64,000 nucleotides of DNA from Zygnema cylindricum (lineage: Eukaryota > Streptophyta > Zygnematophyceae > Zygnematales > Zygnemataceae). The stretch lies in NCBI GenBank assembly GCA_037447655.1, contig JBBHKE010002900.1, forward strand, positions 223,716-287,715, read 5' to 3'. A program made the position numbers and the translations under genes. Of the stretch, positions 1 to 11,400 are shown piece after piece. How positions within the stretch are numbered: the first letter of the stretch is position 1; every line of letters begins with the position of its first letter. The notes below the pieces were generated by a model that saw only the letters and a program-made list of their open reading frames with translations, searched no databases and was not told the origin of the DNA.

Positions 1-1070
1 TACTATTCAGTCCCAGTTCAAAAAAAAATTACGCAGATCTTTCGGTGAAATTCAGGAGGCTAAAATATTTAAGTTATCTGTTTCTATGCGACAGAAAAAG
101 GATGCCCACTTTAATTTTTCAGGATTCTCTTTTTCTCTTTTTCTCTCTCTCTCTCTCCCTCCCTCCCTCCCTCCCTCCCTCCCCTCTTTACAATTTATTT
201 CCAATATAATTAACAACCAAAAGAACCTCAATAAAGTTTTGAGTTTAAACGAAATTTTGTTCCACATTGTAACATCGATTTTAAGGTCGTTGCAATTTCA
301 TCAGCAGCGGTAGACTTCGTCAGAAAAATAAAATAAAGATGAACCAGGCGATCTGTACAACGTGTGGGGTACACTCTGGTAGTGCAGATGCTATCCAAAC
401 TTTCCCTGATAGGCTTATGTATGGACATGATTTCAGAGTCATATTCATATCGCCTTGGAAGAGTCATTAGCAATAACTAGCGTCGCATACCACAGACCTC
501 CCTGCGATATTCGATACGGGGGAAGGGTCCACAATATTCGAAAATATTGCAAAAAACGTCTCGCATCCTGATGTTGCAATATTATTGCAATGCTTCACAC
601 GATATGTGCGATAACAAGTATTAGTATGTCGTTTTTTTGCCACGTAGGTGCTTGAGAACTGCCTAACGGTTACAAATTTTTCGTTTTAATTCACGGTACA
701 ATAATTTTAAAAATCACCGTATTCTGACTTTTGACAAGCCGTCAACAAAAACGTTATGATATTTTTCTTACTTCCATTCAGTACGTAGCGAAACGTCAAG
801 TGACATGTCTTTTCCATTTCACGAACTGTACCTCGTCCTGCAAGAATATTGTGACTTGCTACACAACGATAAACAATGGGCTATATCGCCTAAATTGGAG
901 ACAAGCTACGCTAGAATGTTGTAAGGACATCCTACACAACATATCGGGCCTTCAGACCCTACAATAAAACAATAGCAAAACCGCATTCCATTATTGATTT
1001 AGAATCATGGCCAGAATCAATCAAAAATCAGTATGGCTCATTTCTACATAACATGTTGTGATCTTGTTAC
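1..1070. other. Unique sequence left of the duplication; no gene seen
   Basis: This stretch lies outside the duplicated unit. It contains a pyrimidine microsatellite (CTCTCT then CCCT repeats) at about 120-183. The rest is AT-rich and shows no exon I can recognise on either strand. If CAND1 copy A is complete, this is part of its seventh intron, because the missing exons would lie left of position 1. That is inference. Confidence 0.5.
120..183. repeat. CT/CCCT microsatellite
   Basis: A run of TTTCTC, then CTCTCT, then about six CCCT units is visible directly. The overlapping open frames are low-complexity Ser/Leu/Pro or Gly/Arg/Glu translations of the repeat, not genes. Confidence 0.9.
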
Positions 1071-2242
1071 AATAAATTGGAATGATCGGTAATTGACCTT
1101 CCATGCTAGGAGTTACAGTCAATTTTGTTGATCAGTGACTGGCCCCTGCTGTACTTGAGAAACGGAGATGAAATACTTTCCCCAAACAACATATAAAAAA
1201 AAATATATATATATATATTGTTCTTCAAAAAAGGTTGCCCATAAAACTTGCCACGTCTTCTCACTAAAAGGTCCAATGAACTTTATTTCGCACACATTAA
1301 CATCTCACAAAAGCTGCAGAGTGCTGTAACCAATACCAGAATGTACAAGATCTTGGATCATAAAAAAATTGCAACAATAAAAAAATAGGAACAACAGCTC
1401 ACTTGACAAAAGTTGGACAATGGGAGAGCCAAAAGTGAGGCAACCTCCTTTTTCTTGGATCCAAAGCATATAAAGTGTGATGCTAACAAGACGCTTCATA
1501 TGCCAAACAATACTTATTGCACAGCGAGTAGGCCCAAAATTGTCTTGGTTCAATTCGGTTTGCACAGATTGAACTGAATTGGAAAAAAGACAAACGCTAT
1601 CTTCTAACAAAAACAGTGAAAAGACCAGGCTATAGGGAAAAAATGGCCAAACGTTTTCTTTTGAGCACACGATAAAACCCGTTTCATAACTGAGGTGAAC
1701 CAGAGATACGCATCGACGAACTATTAAACAACTAAGCCATTTTTTTCGAATCGTGAAGCAAAAAACTGCCAACTAATTCTGCATAAAACGATCAGTAGAA
1801 CAAGTACACTGCTCAGGCTATTCATCCGGCTTCCATAATAGTACGTACTAATGAATAATACAGATCAACAATAGGATCAATATAATATTCCACCATGCCA
1901 ATTATTCCACACCAAATTTATTTTAGTCTGCTGCCCCTTTGCCTCACTTCAAACAGTATTAAAGCAAAACTAGTGGGCCCGACAACAGCTTTGACTGATA
2001 TGAGAAGTGGACTTGCATTAACATGAACATACATCAATCATTATATATGATTGGAAGAAGTGAATAAGTCACCTAACAGAGGCTAAGCCAAATAATCATT
2101 CTGTTACAAGTAGTTCGGTATAGCATCCTGATCAGCAACATAGCTCAATGCAAAACTCGTGTGCAATGGAAATACTAAGGTTTTGGCAGATCCAAATCTT
2201 GGAACGGCACAAAAGAGTGACAACAAAGCTTATGTAACTTAC
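1071..2242 (-). other. CAND1 intron 7 (copy A), duplicated part
   Basis: No further CAND1 exon can be recognised here on the minus strand. A 155-codon open frame at 1,305-1,772 also appears in copy B (16,650-17,117), but it resembles nothing I know and lies in intron sequence. Its conservation is explained by the duplication. The B counterpart of this block is 16,420-17,587. Confidence 0.6.
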
Positions 2243-4622
2243 TCATCTTCGTCGTCCTCGCCGTCCATTTCCTCGTCGCCATCGTTGTTCATTTCATCGG
2301 TAAAATTGGGGTCATAACTGAGATACTCCAGTGCTAGGTCCAGGATGATGTTGCAATGTGGAGCAACATCACGAGGGCAGCGAGTTACAAAACTTTCAAG
2401 CGCCTGTCCCAAAAAAATCATGCAAGTCAGATTCATATTAGCTGTGACGACACATTCCATATTGTGATTGAGAAAATGAGCTTTGCTGCGAGTTGCCAGA
2501 AGCAAACTTCTTTAAGACAAAAAGGAAATGCCATACCTGAAGACTGTGTTCACGAATTTCATCATCATTTTCAGAAGCGTTCTTGCAATACTGGATAAGT
2601 AAAGGCAGGAAATCATTTAAATGAGGCCCAAAGCGGTAACCCACAGCTCGACTGCATACACAACACAGAAAAACAACCCATTGTAGATACATCCCCCCAA
2701 ACCAGCAATAGCCAGCTTGAAGAAAAAAATGTGAAGAATGAAACAAAAGAGATAAAGCAAGTGTCTTTTAAGAAAGAAACAAATGTCACAGTTAGATATA
2801 TCAGTAATAAAAAAAGGGCATTATGAAAAGACTCACCAAAGAGCGCCAACCATCTGAATGTTTGTCCTGGTAATGTCTGGTTTAGCAGACTTGTTTTTTA
2901 ATAACTCGACAATCCTCAAGGTGGCCTGAGCCAACAAATCATCAGATATATGGGGAGAGAGGCTGGCTGCGTGGAAAAAAAAACACAACACAAACTTCAT
3001 ATAATTTGAAGCATTTAAAAATGTTGCAGAATGGATCATCACCCTGGCAGTATACCATGGGCACCTACTCATGGACGTGCCGGTCCACATTAAAGACTAT
3101 ACAAGAGAAGGCTTGGTAATGGCAGCAAAAAAAAAGCTTAACACAGGATTACTGTGAAATCATCCATCCAAAAGTAGAACAATGACAGTGCAAAATCACG
3201 GATAAATGATTCAACAAGAATAAGTAAGAGCACAAGAAAAACAAATGAAACTCTAGTGTATACATTGTGACAAGCGGACGCTTTTATGCATTCAGTGGTA
3301 AATGGACACATGCACAGTTTCAGAGCTGAACAGATTCCACAAGGAAGTGACTCCAAAAGGACATAGCTTGTTCTCTTCTACAATACTAAATGCTGCAAGC
3401 AACTTGAATTTCCTTTTCAACAAGTCACAGAGTTACTCACCCAAACATTGAATAGCTCGTTTCCTAAGTCCAGCTCGAGATGAATTTAGTTGGCCAAGAA
3501 TGGTAAGCATAAGCGTCGCATGGTCAGCCGCCATAAGACTTCCAAAACGGTGAAGAACATCGCATAAAATATCAAGACACTCGCTCTTGACCTCGAAACT
3601 CGTCGTCTGCGGAAATTTCAATGCTGTCAGAAATGTCAAGTATTTGACTTTCTGTAGTTGAGCAAAATGGAGGCAACTTTCATCCGCAAGTTTCAAAATT
3701 ACAACTTGTGTTGTAAGTCAAGTACCACCCAAGTAGCTAAAGGCAAATGATGCCAAAAAGGCCCTAGCAAACATGTTACAGCTGTTGGTGCATAACTGCA
3801 GAATAATTGTAGTTTATCCCGGCGAGTTGTTTCTATGAAAGAATTAAATACCTGTGAATCAACACCAGAGATGAGCTTCGCAGGGAGTGACGCAACGACA
3901 CAATGTGCTACAATTCCAGTTGAAATTTCAGAAACTATGGTCTTTAGAGCTATACTAGCTATGTCTCGCTGTTGCTCCTTCCCAATAAGCAATTTTTGAA
4001 CAAGTGCGTCGCATATATCCACCACCTTTGTTTCATTCACCTTCTTCACCAACGGTGCAAGGCTGATGCACATGGAAGCAACCAAGAAATAATAGAATTG
4101 TAAGCTAGGCATACAATCATTCGACAGTGCCGATAGAATACTTAGAGAATCTTGCCATCAGCAAATTGCCAGGTGATACAGATGAGTCAGTGTCCCATTA
4201 ACCAACTAAGAACAAATATGTGTTAGCGAAGAAATTAATAACATACACAACCATCTTGACGAACAGCTTACACATACCATTTCACTGCCAAGCCAGAAAT
4301 GTCACCAGAGGCGTCGTCAAGCTGCTGAAGCACAACTTGACACAACCTTCGCTCTGTGTCTGAATCTGCTTTAAAAGAATCTTTCTGGAGCTCGCTTAAG
4401 AGATCCGAGGTACCCATGTATCGAAAATCCTTGTCCTTCGAGGCAATCTGACAAAAGTCAAATAAGAAAAACATCAGTAACTTCATCTTTTCAAGATATT
4501 ACAGACTTAAATTATATGCCCAATATATAGCATGTGAAATCACTGACTAAATTCATGACGACATCTTCAGGTCATTACCGCCTCACCTTCTCGAACGCAT
4601 TACTCACTGCTCCACTCCCCAT
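2243..4622 (-). CDS. CAND1: CAND1 (cullin-associated NEDD8-dissociated protein 1), N-terminal exons 1-7, copy A
   Basis: Exons on the minus strand are 4587-4622, 4278-4447, 3852-4062, 3441-3606, 2837-2966, 2537-2651 and 2243-2403. All have GT/AG borders and phases that join. The start is MGSGAVSNAFEK in a 36-nt exon spliced to IASKDKDFRYMGTSDLL. Key motifs are GDISGLAVK-C-LAPLVKKV, ITRTNIQMVGALC-RAVGYRFGPHL, EYLSYDPNFTDEM and an acidic tail. CAND1 is an all-HEAT-repeat protein of about 1,220 residues that binds unneddylated cullin-RBX1 and exchanges SCF substrate adaptors. Only about 330 residues (the first HEAT repeats) are here. Exon 7 ends GATGA|GTAAGT, a good donor, and no later exon is visible in 1-2,242. 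The gene either continues beyond the window through an intron over 2.2 kb or is truncated. Confidence 0.9.
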
Positions 4623-5491
4623 GTTTGCAGAAATATGGGACACTCAAATATTATAGAATTAAGTCAAACTTATACCGGAAATTCAAAGTTTCTCAGTAAA
4701 GCTCATGCTAAAATTGATTTTGAACATAATCTCGTAACTTTTCTACTTGACTAGAACGCCATAAACAATGGCCATGTCTCCACGGAAGTGTATGCATGTA
4801 GACGGAGAGTGAAAGTTGACAATCCCCTTTCCACAGAACTCCCTTTGGTGCAACAGTTAATCTCTGTTGAAAAATTAGTTCTCAGTTATGTGTCGCGTAT
4901 TGTTTGTTGATCGATATTTCGACATCACAGGTCAGCTGTGTATCGGTTACACAAGTGAGGAATATATCGCGTGACTATTTCTTACGATGCAGGATTTCTC
5001 TGCAATCGTGATGTCAAGTTTTCGTACAGGATAGGTACGGTTACAGTGTTTTAAAATGAAAGGGTGAATTACCGAATTACCGAAGTATCTGAGGCGGAAA
5101 TAGTCTCGCCCTTAAGATAAGCTGATAAAGTGCTAAATCGTACTGTACGATCGCTGCCCTGAAACAGTGCCACGTCGTGGCGGGATGGCAATGCTTTGTC
5201 TCCAAAACGACAAAGCGAAAAGTGAAAAATGAAAAGCATTTCTTCTTTGAACATTTGTCTTGCCGGTCGGTTTGATTGTTTTTGACGCTTTGAACATTCA
5301 CTTTTACCAGGCACTTTTTTGAAGCTTTTGTGACCACTCTTCCCGTGGCAAAGTGTGTTTACAAATCCGGACTTGGATTGAAGTTTTTCTGTGTTCCGAT
5401 ACTGGAAACCAAAGTCATTGCTCGTTTTCGAGGGTACATGATGCCAGGAGTTGGCTAGCCTTTAGCTCATCAGGAGTATTCTATTATCTTA
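4623..5491. promoter_or_regulatory. Divergent CAND1/MATE promoter, copy A
   Basis: This is the 869 bp between the CAND1 start codon (minus) and the first ATG of the MATE gene (plus), a head-to-head arrangement. I see no certain TATA box. It contains the pre-insertion form (GTGAC-TA-TTTCTTACG, around 4,975) of the site that carries a MITE in copy B. Regulatory function is inferred from position only. Confidence 0.5.
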
Positions 5492-8400
5492 ATGGCTTTT
5501 AGTGGAGTTTCCTTAGGCAGTGACTTTCTTTACAAAGGGAATCCTGCTTTTCTAAATGCTTCTCTCAACCGAAATTCGCTTGTGCAATATCAAGCATGGA
5601 AGACAGTTTATTCGCCTGTTTGCAAAAGCTCAAAACAAATTAGAAATGACAATTGCTGGATTGGTAATCGGAGTATTCAGAAGAAATACGGGCCAAAATG
5701 CAGTGAATGCTCTATTGAAAGCCGGAATATTCGAAAGACATACGTTGCAAAATGCACTGAATCCGAAGGCCAGCACGAAACAGCTTTATTAAGCCAACCT
5801 GAACCGCCAAATCCCTTTGGCAAATTCTTCGATGGTGCACGGTTGGCACTGCTTCCTTTGAAATCTTGAACTGCGTGATGCTTGAGTCTTCAAGTTTTTC
5901 ACTTTTTAGGTTTCCAAGATTGACTGAATGTAGTGTTTAGCTTTTGTCTAGCTTCTACCCAAAGTATTATTAGCCGTCGCCAAAAGGACCAGTCTTAATA
6001 GTATCAACATAAAAGTGTTTGAGAATATTTTAGGAGCCTGGGCTGTCTTCTGGTTTCCATCATGGGAGGCAAAATGCTTAGGAAATGGCAAAATCAATTC
6101 TTTGCAATCTCTCTCACGGGGTTGTTGTGTATTCATGTTTTACTGGCTGGTCCAGAGCCGTTTTTAATAGATTCCAGGCAGATGAAGTTGGTCGCGATGT
6201 TCTCGCTTTGGCATTCCCAGCGGCATTAATGGGAATCTCTGACCCTATGGTTCAATTGACGGAGACTGCCATTGTTTCAAGGATGGGTACTTATCTTCCA
6301 TTCATTCAAACAAGCGGTTGGCATTAATGGTCCCATGGAAAATTGACGATTTGGTCTCTCCAGATGGCTAGCGTAAATGAAAGTTTAAGCAAGTAGGGCA
6401 CAGATTATTCACCGGCTTATTCTTCGCCTCCTGACATTTACAGGGGGCAAGTCCAGAAAAGTGTAGATGTTTTTGCGGACTAAGATGGTTTAAGTTGCGT
6501 TAAGTTATCCATAAGTTATTAAACGGGGTTTTCGGCGTGTTCTCCTCTTTTTGTCAATTTTTTGTCCTTACCCGTCAAAGGTGAACAAAAGCACAAGAGG
6601 CTAAGGTGTATTGATTTGGATGGGTCATTGAAATGGGGTTCCAGCACTGTCTTTGACGGAGATGACCTGGGCATTGAAATGGCTGCGATCGCCTTGCCAG
6701 CTCTCTTGGCTTTGGCAGCCGACCCGATTGCCTCTCTCACCGATACATATTTTATTGCTCAAATAGGTATTTTTGGGTTAAGGTTGCCAGCGTAAAACGG
6801 ACGCTATTTGTCTGTTACACCCGTTGGACTTGTTTGTTGGTAATAGGTTATTTGTGAACACAACTGGGTCTTGATAGCCAGTCCTTTCATGCTCTATCAG
6901 TTGTTATAAGAAGATCCTCCTTAGTTTATCGTCACTCTCTTTGACGGATCTGTTTGACGTTCAGTTTGTTGGTGCCTTTGTTGTTCGCTAGATTTTATGT
7001 TTCAAGCATAAAACAGTAAGCTCGCAATTGTTTGTCTTGCAGGCCCTGTTGAGCTGGCAGCGGTTGGTGTGTCAGTCTCCATTTTCAATCTTGTTTCAAA
7101 GATATTTAATTTCCCTCTTCTCAACATTACAACTTCTTTTGTAGCGGAGGATGAGGAGGCAGCTGAAGCTCAACGAAAGGCTCTTGGCAGTAAGTTCATT
7201 GACACCGACGCCTAATAATGGCAACAGTAGTGGTCCATTAAGTGCGTCTATCTTGCCTCTTAGTGAAGAATTAATTATGTTGGAATTGGAAAATGTTATG
7301 ATAAGGTGAAGGTTATGAGTCACTTTTTCAGGCCAAAGGAACTGTTAAAGAGGGACGACAGTAGCATGTGATACATCCGCGCTTTGTATGAAGGCAACTA
7401 AAACATGGGCCCAAGTTCTTTAAAACACAGAAGTTCAGAATTCAAACTTCTAGGTTGGACATGCAATTTTTATGGACACACTTGAAGCAAAGAGTTTTAT
7501 TATGGATTTGCATGTTTGCTATGATATGGAAAAACACTTCCGTTTGGACCAATAAGTGGGGTTTGGACTTAATTTGAGCCAGTTAACTAATGTTGCATGT
7601 CGATTTTCATATCGCTGGATGCTGTACTTTGATTCAGTAACTTTTGATTCGATATTTAGATCTGCTATTGCCCACCGAATTCAGTACATCATGCTCATGG
7701 ACCTTTGCCTGAACATGAAAGGAACCATCGCCAACGTTAGAGTAAAACCGATTTTCAACATGAGGTGTTAGTTTTTGCAAAATTATAATCATCCAAGACT
7801 ATTGGCAATTTGGAAACGGTGCAGCTCTCATGAGTGCCAATCTTCCTTTTCAAAGTTCATGATTCCTGACCTATTGTCAATCCTGTTTATGTGATTCCAT
7901 TTGCAATTTTTTTGTCCAAAAGGGACAGCTGTTCACAAACATATTGCTTAAACATAGTCATTGTAATTTCTTTACAAATGTGATGTTAACGGGGCTATCT
8001 TAGATACGTCCAGTGTGATGCTAGAGATAGGTACAATGATACCAATGCAGGTCTATTGGGTTAATCTTAATCAATCTATAATACAGATAGGTGAACCTGT
8101 ATATAACCCAAGTCCCTATTGTCGTTGACAAGAAATGCTATTGGTGCTTACGCTCTGGTTATGTTTGGACATGAAGTCTATTGCTTGTCTGCAACATGTT
8201 AACAATATTTCAACATTCCGATGTAGTTTGTTTCTCAGTAGTGTTAAACTTGAAGGCGGGTGTACGAAAATAAAGGACAAAAAATGGTGTGTGTTGAATA
8301 GATCTCAAGCATGTGGTACGTCCAAAACAGGAGCACTTGTGCCAAAATGATGGCTTCGTGATTGTGTCAAATTGGAGTAAGGTATACAAGCTTTCTGTAA

Positions 8401-11400
8401 ATATGTGGATATGAACAGGGATTCGCATGGGCCATAAACACATCTTTTAATCACAGTCCTGTCTTTCCTTCTCTTTTTTTGAAAGGTCACATGAGTTGGC
8501 TCTCTACCTGTCGGCATCACTAATTTGTCAGTGGGAATTGGGCTTTGGGTTTTGGTCTTTCCAATGACTCAGAAGAGGGAAAGGCAACTAAGCCAGTTTT
8601 GCCATCTGTATCATCCGCGTTAGTGTTGGGGACAGCTCTTGGCCTCATTGAGGCGGCATTTCTGATCTTTGGAGCTGGTAGCGTACTTGATATCATGGGA
8701 GTGCCTGTGGTCAGTGCCCATTACCAAGCTTAGTTTGGACCACATTATTATAAATCAATAAAATGGTCTTTTCAATGTTGGTGTAGTTCAGAATGTGAGT
8801 CTAGTATGGACTGCATCTCCAGGAGCTACGCACATAATATAGTGAGGACCACCATTGCTCATATAAAAACAAAACCTATAGCCGTATTGGTGAACCACAC
8901 AAGGATTAAGCACGTGGTCTAAGGGGTCTGGAAATATCCTTTTGCATATTGTTTGCATTCCTTTGAACAGAGTGTCATTTATTGGAGTTCTGCCTATTAT
9001 CTTACTGGTTGGTTTCTCCAGAAATTGTAATGTTCCTTTGGAGCAATTTTCAACTGGGCTATTTGGATAAAGCAGTCAGCAAAGAACCACTTCAGTAATC
9101 AAAGCTTAAGAGTATGTGTACTAGTAAACATATATTCCATAGTCAGGATCAATGACTGAACGAGCTTATGTCATCTTTGACTGTTTTCCTTGAGCTTCTT
9201 TGGCCCTGATTTTGGTTATAAAGTCATGTGCAGAACTCCGCGATGAGGGGTCCAGCAACTGATTATCTCGCGCTGCGAGCTATTGGAGCACCTGCTGTTG
9301 TAGTGGCTCTTGCTAGTCAGGGAGTGTTTCGAGGTTTTAAAGACACAAAGACTCCTCTGTATTCTACAGGTAACAATCTTTTGACTATGCTATTTTGTGC
9401 ATATTGATCACAGCAACCGGTTTGATGAGTTATTGACAATGTTGTTGGAACAGTGATTTCTTGACTTTTGTGTTTATTCAAGGCTTATTGAAGATGAAAT
9501 TAAGCTCACATATTTCTGGGGATGATGGGGGTTAACAGTTGGTGCAAACTTAGTGAACGTGGTTTTGGACCCAATTCTTATGTTTAGCTGCGGATTTGGA
9601 GTGGGTGGAGCGGCTGTTGCTACAGTCATCTCCCAGTAATTGGCCGCAACTTTTCACTTGACTATGGTTTTTCTTTTGACTCCTTGAACGTATACAACTC
9701 TTTCATTTGTTTTCATGTCACTCCATTATTTTCATTCTATCCTCTTTATTTGGGACAGGTATGCTATGGCGGGGGCTCTTCTTTGGAGCCTCGACAAACG
9801 TGTAACCCTCATACCACCTCGTTTGGAGGACCTTAAACTCGAACGTTTCCTTAAATCTGGTATACTCTCTTTTATGAACCAAGTTAAAACTGGTGTTTGA
9901 AAAAAAATTGGTTTATACAAAGCTACCCTATTGGTGGTGAACGTTGTACACCGTCAATTGCTATTTGCGTTGATAACACTAATTCCATCCCGGTTTTTTT
10001 GCTCTCCGAACACAAAATAGCGTTAATAATGCTGTAGTTCCTTTCTTAACGCTAATTTTTTTTGCAGTTCATAGTCTTCCATGTCATTTGGATCAGAAAT
10101 AGTATAATTAACGCTTAAGCAGTCCATACTAATTATTTCTCGTGGATAACAACGATTCACGGTGTAGTGTCCACTATCATCACTAAGTACAAACCAGCAT
10201 TGGACAGTCCGCTTGAGGAGTCACATGGTAGGATACTGTTCACTGATTATTTTAGCTTTGGTAAAAAGATCGATTTCCTTATATCCACAAAAATGAATGG
10301 ATAATATGGATGCCGGCAGGAAACACATGGAAGCTGTGACATGTTTTACAGTCCTTGAATAAACCAACTCAACGCCCGTAGAAAAACAATGGTAAATTTG
10401 ATGTGATTTGCTAATTTAGAAAAATACTTAAATCAGGCATGCCTATCCAATGTACGAAGTTCATAAAATATGCACATATTTTTTGACAAATGTAACAATG
10501 TCGACGTGCCTTTTTTTTCGTGGGAGTCAAGGAGCTTAAGTCAATATGTGTCACTTCCACAATAGCTGGCCTGTTGCTGGTATGTTTTACAGGGAATCAC
10601 TGAAGGAAGGTTTCCCAATTTCTCGCAAAAAAATTGCCAGTTTCTTGGCAGGAACTAAACAATTGCTATACGATAGAGTTCAGGGGATCTACAAACAAAA
10701 ATGATTATCACCACGCAGAAGTCAAAATATACCGAAAAATTTTAGCTGCATCATGGTGTGCTGTCAAACTGGTTGCATAAAATGTTTTAAGTGTGAAGCT
10801 TAATAGTCATGAAAATTGAATTGGGGCATAAAGGGGAACGTTGGCTGGTGTTTATTGGTTTAATTTCTGGTTGTTATCCTGTTTTTGGTATTATCCCCCC
10901 AATTGATCATTGTTCTCATGTCTTATACTTCCAGGTGTCTGAGAACCTCAGGGATAACATCTATTGTTTTTCTTGCAAATATTTGGAAATAAGCACTGCA
11001 ATCAAAACTTGGTGTGTGTCAAAAAGTTTGGATCCTGGATTGTTTTTTATTTTGCCATCCAAGTTTTCCACTTGTAAATTCCCAATCTAAAGTTGTAAAA
11101 GCTGAAGTATAGGATGTTGCCCACTGTTTCAGGTGATTCCCAACATATTGATCTGTACAACATATCTTCATTCAAATGATTTCCCCAAGTGATCCATAAT
11201 CTGCCAAAAACACGGATACAAGAACTTAAGACTTTTATGATCCTACAATTCTATAATTTCATTAATTCTTTTATGATCCGTTTGTTTTCAGGTGGTTTAC
11301 TTTTGGGAAGGACTCTTGCCCTTCTCAGCACCATGACTCTCGCAACATCCATGGCTGCCCGCCAGGGAAGCACATCCATGGCCGCCCACCAAGTTTGTAT

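Noticed and set aside
1305-1772. 155-codon minus-strand open frame conserved in both tandem copies (also 16,650-17,117)
   Set aside because: It lies in CAND1 intron sequence, has no recognisable domain, and its conservation follows from the recent duplication. Changes between the copies include residue replacements.
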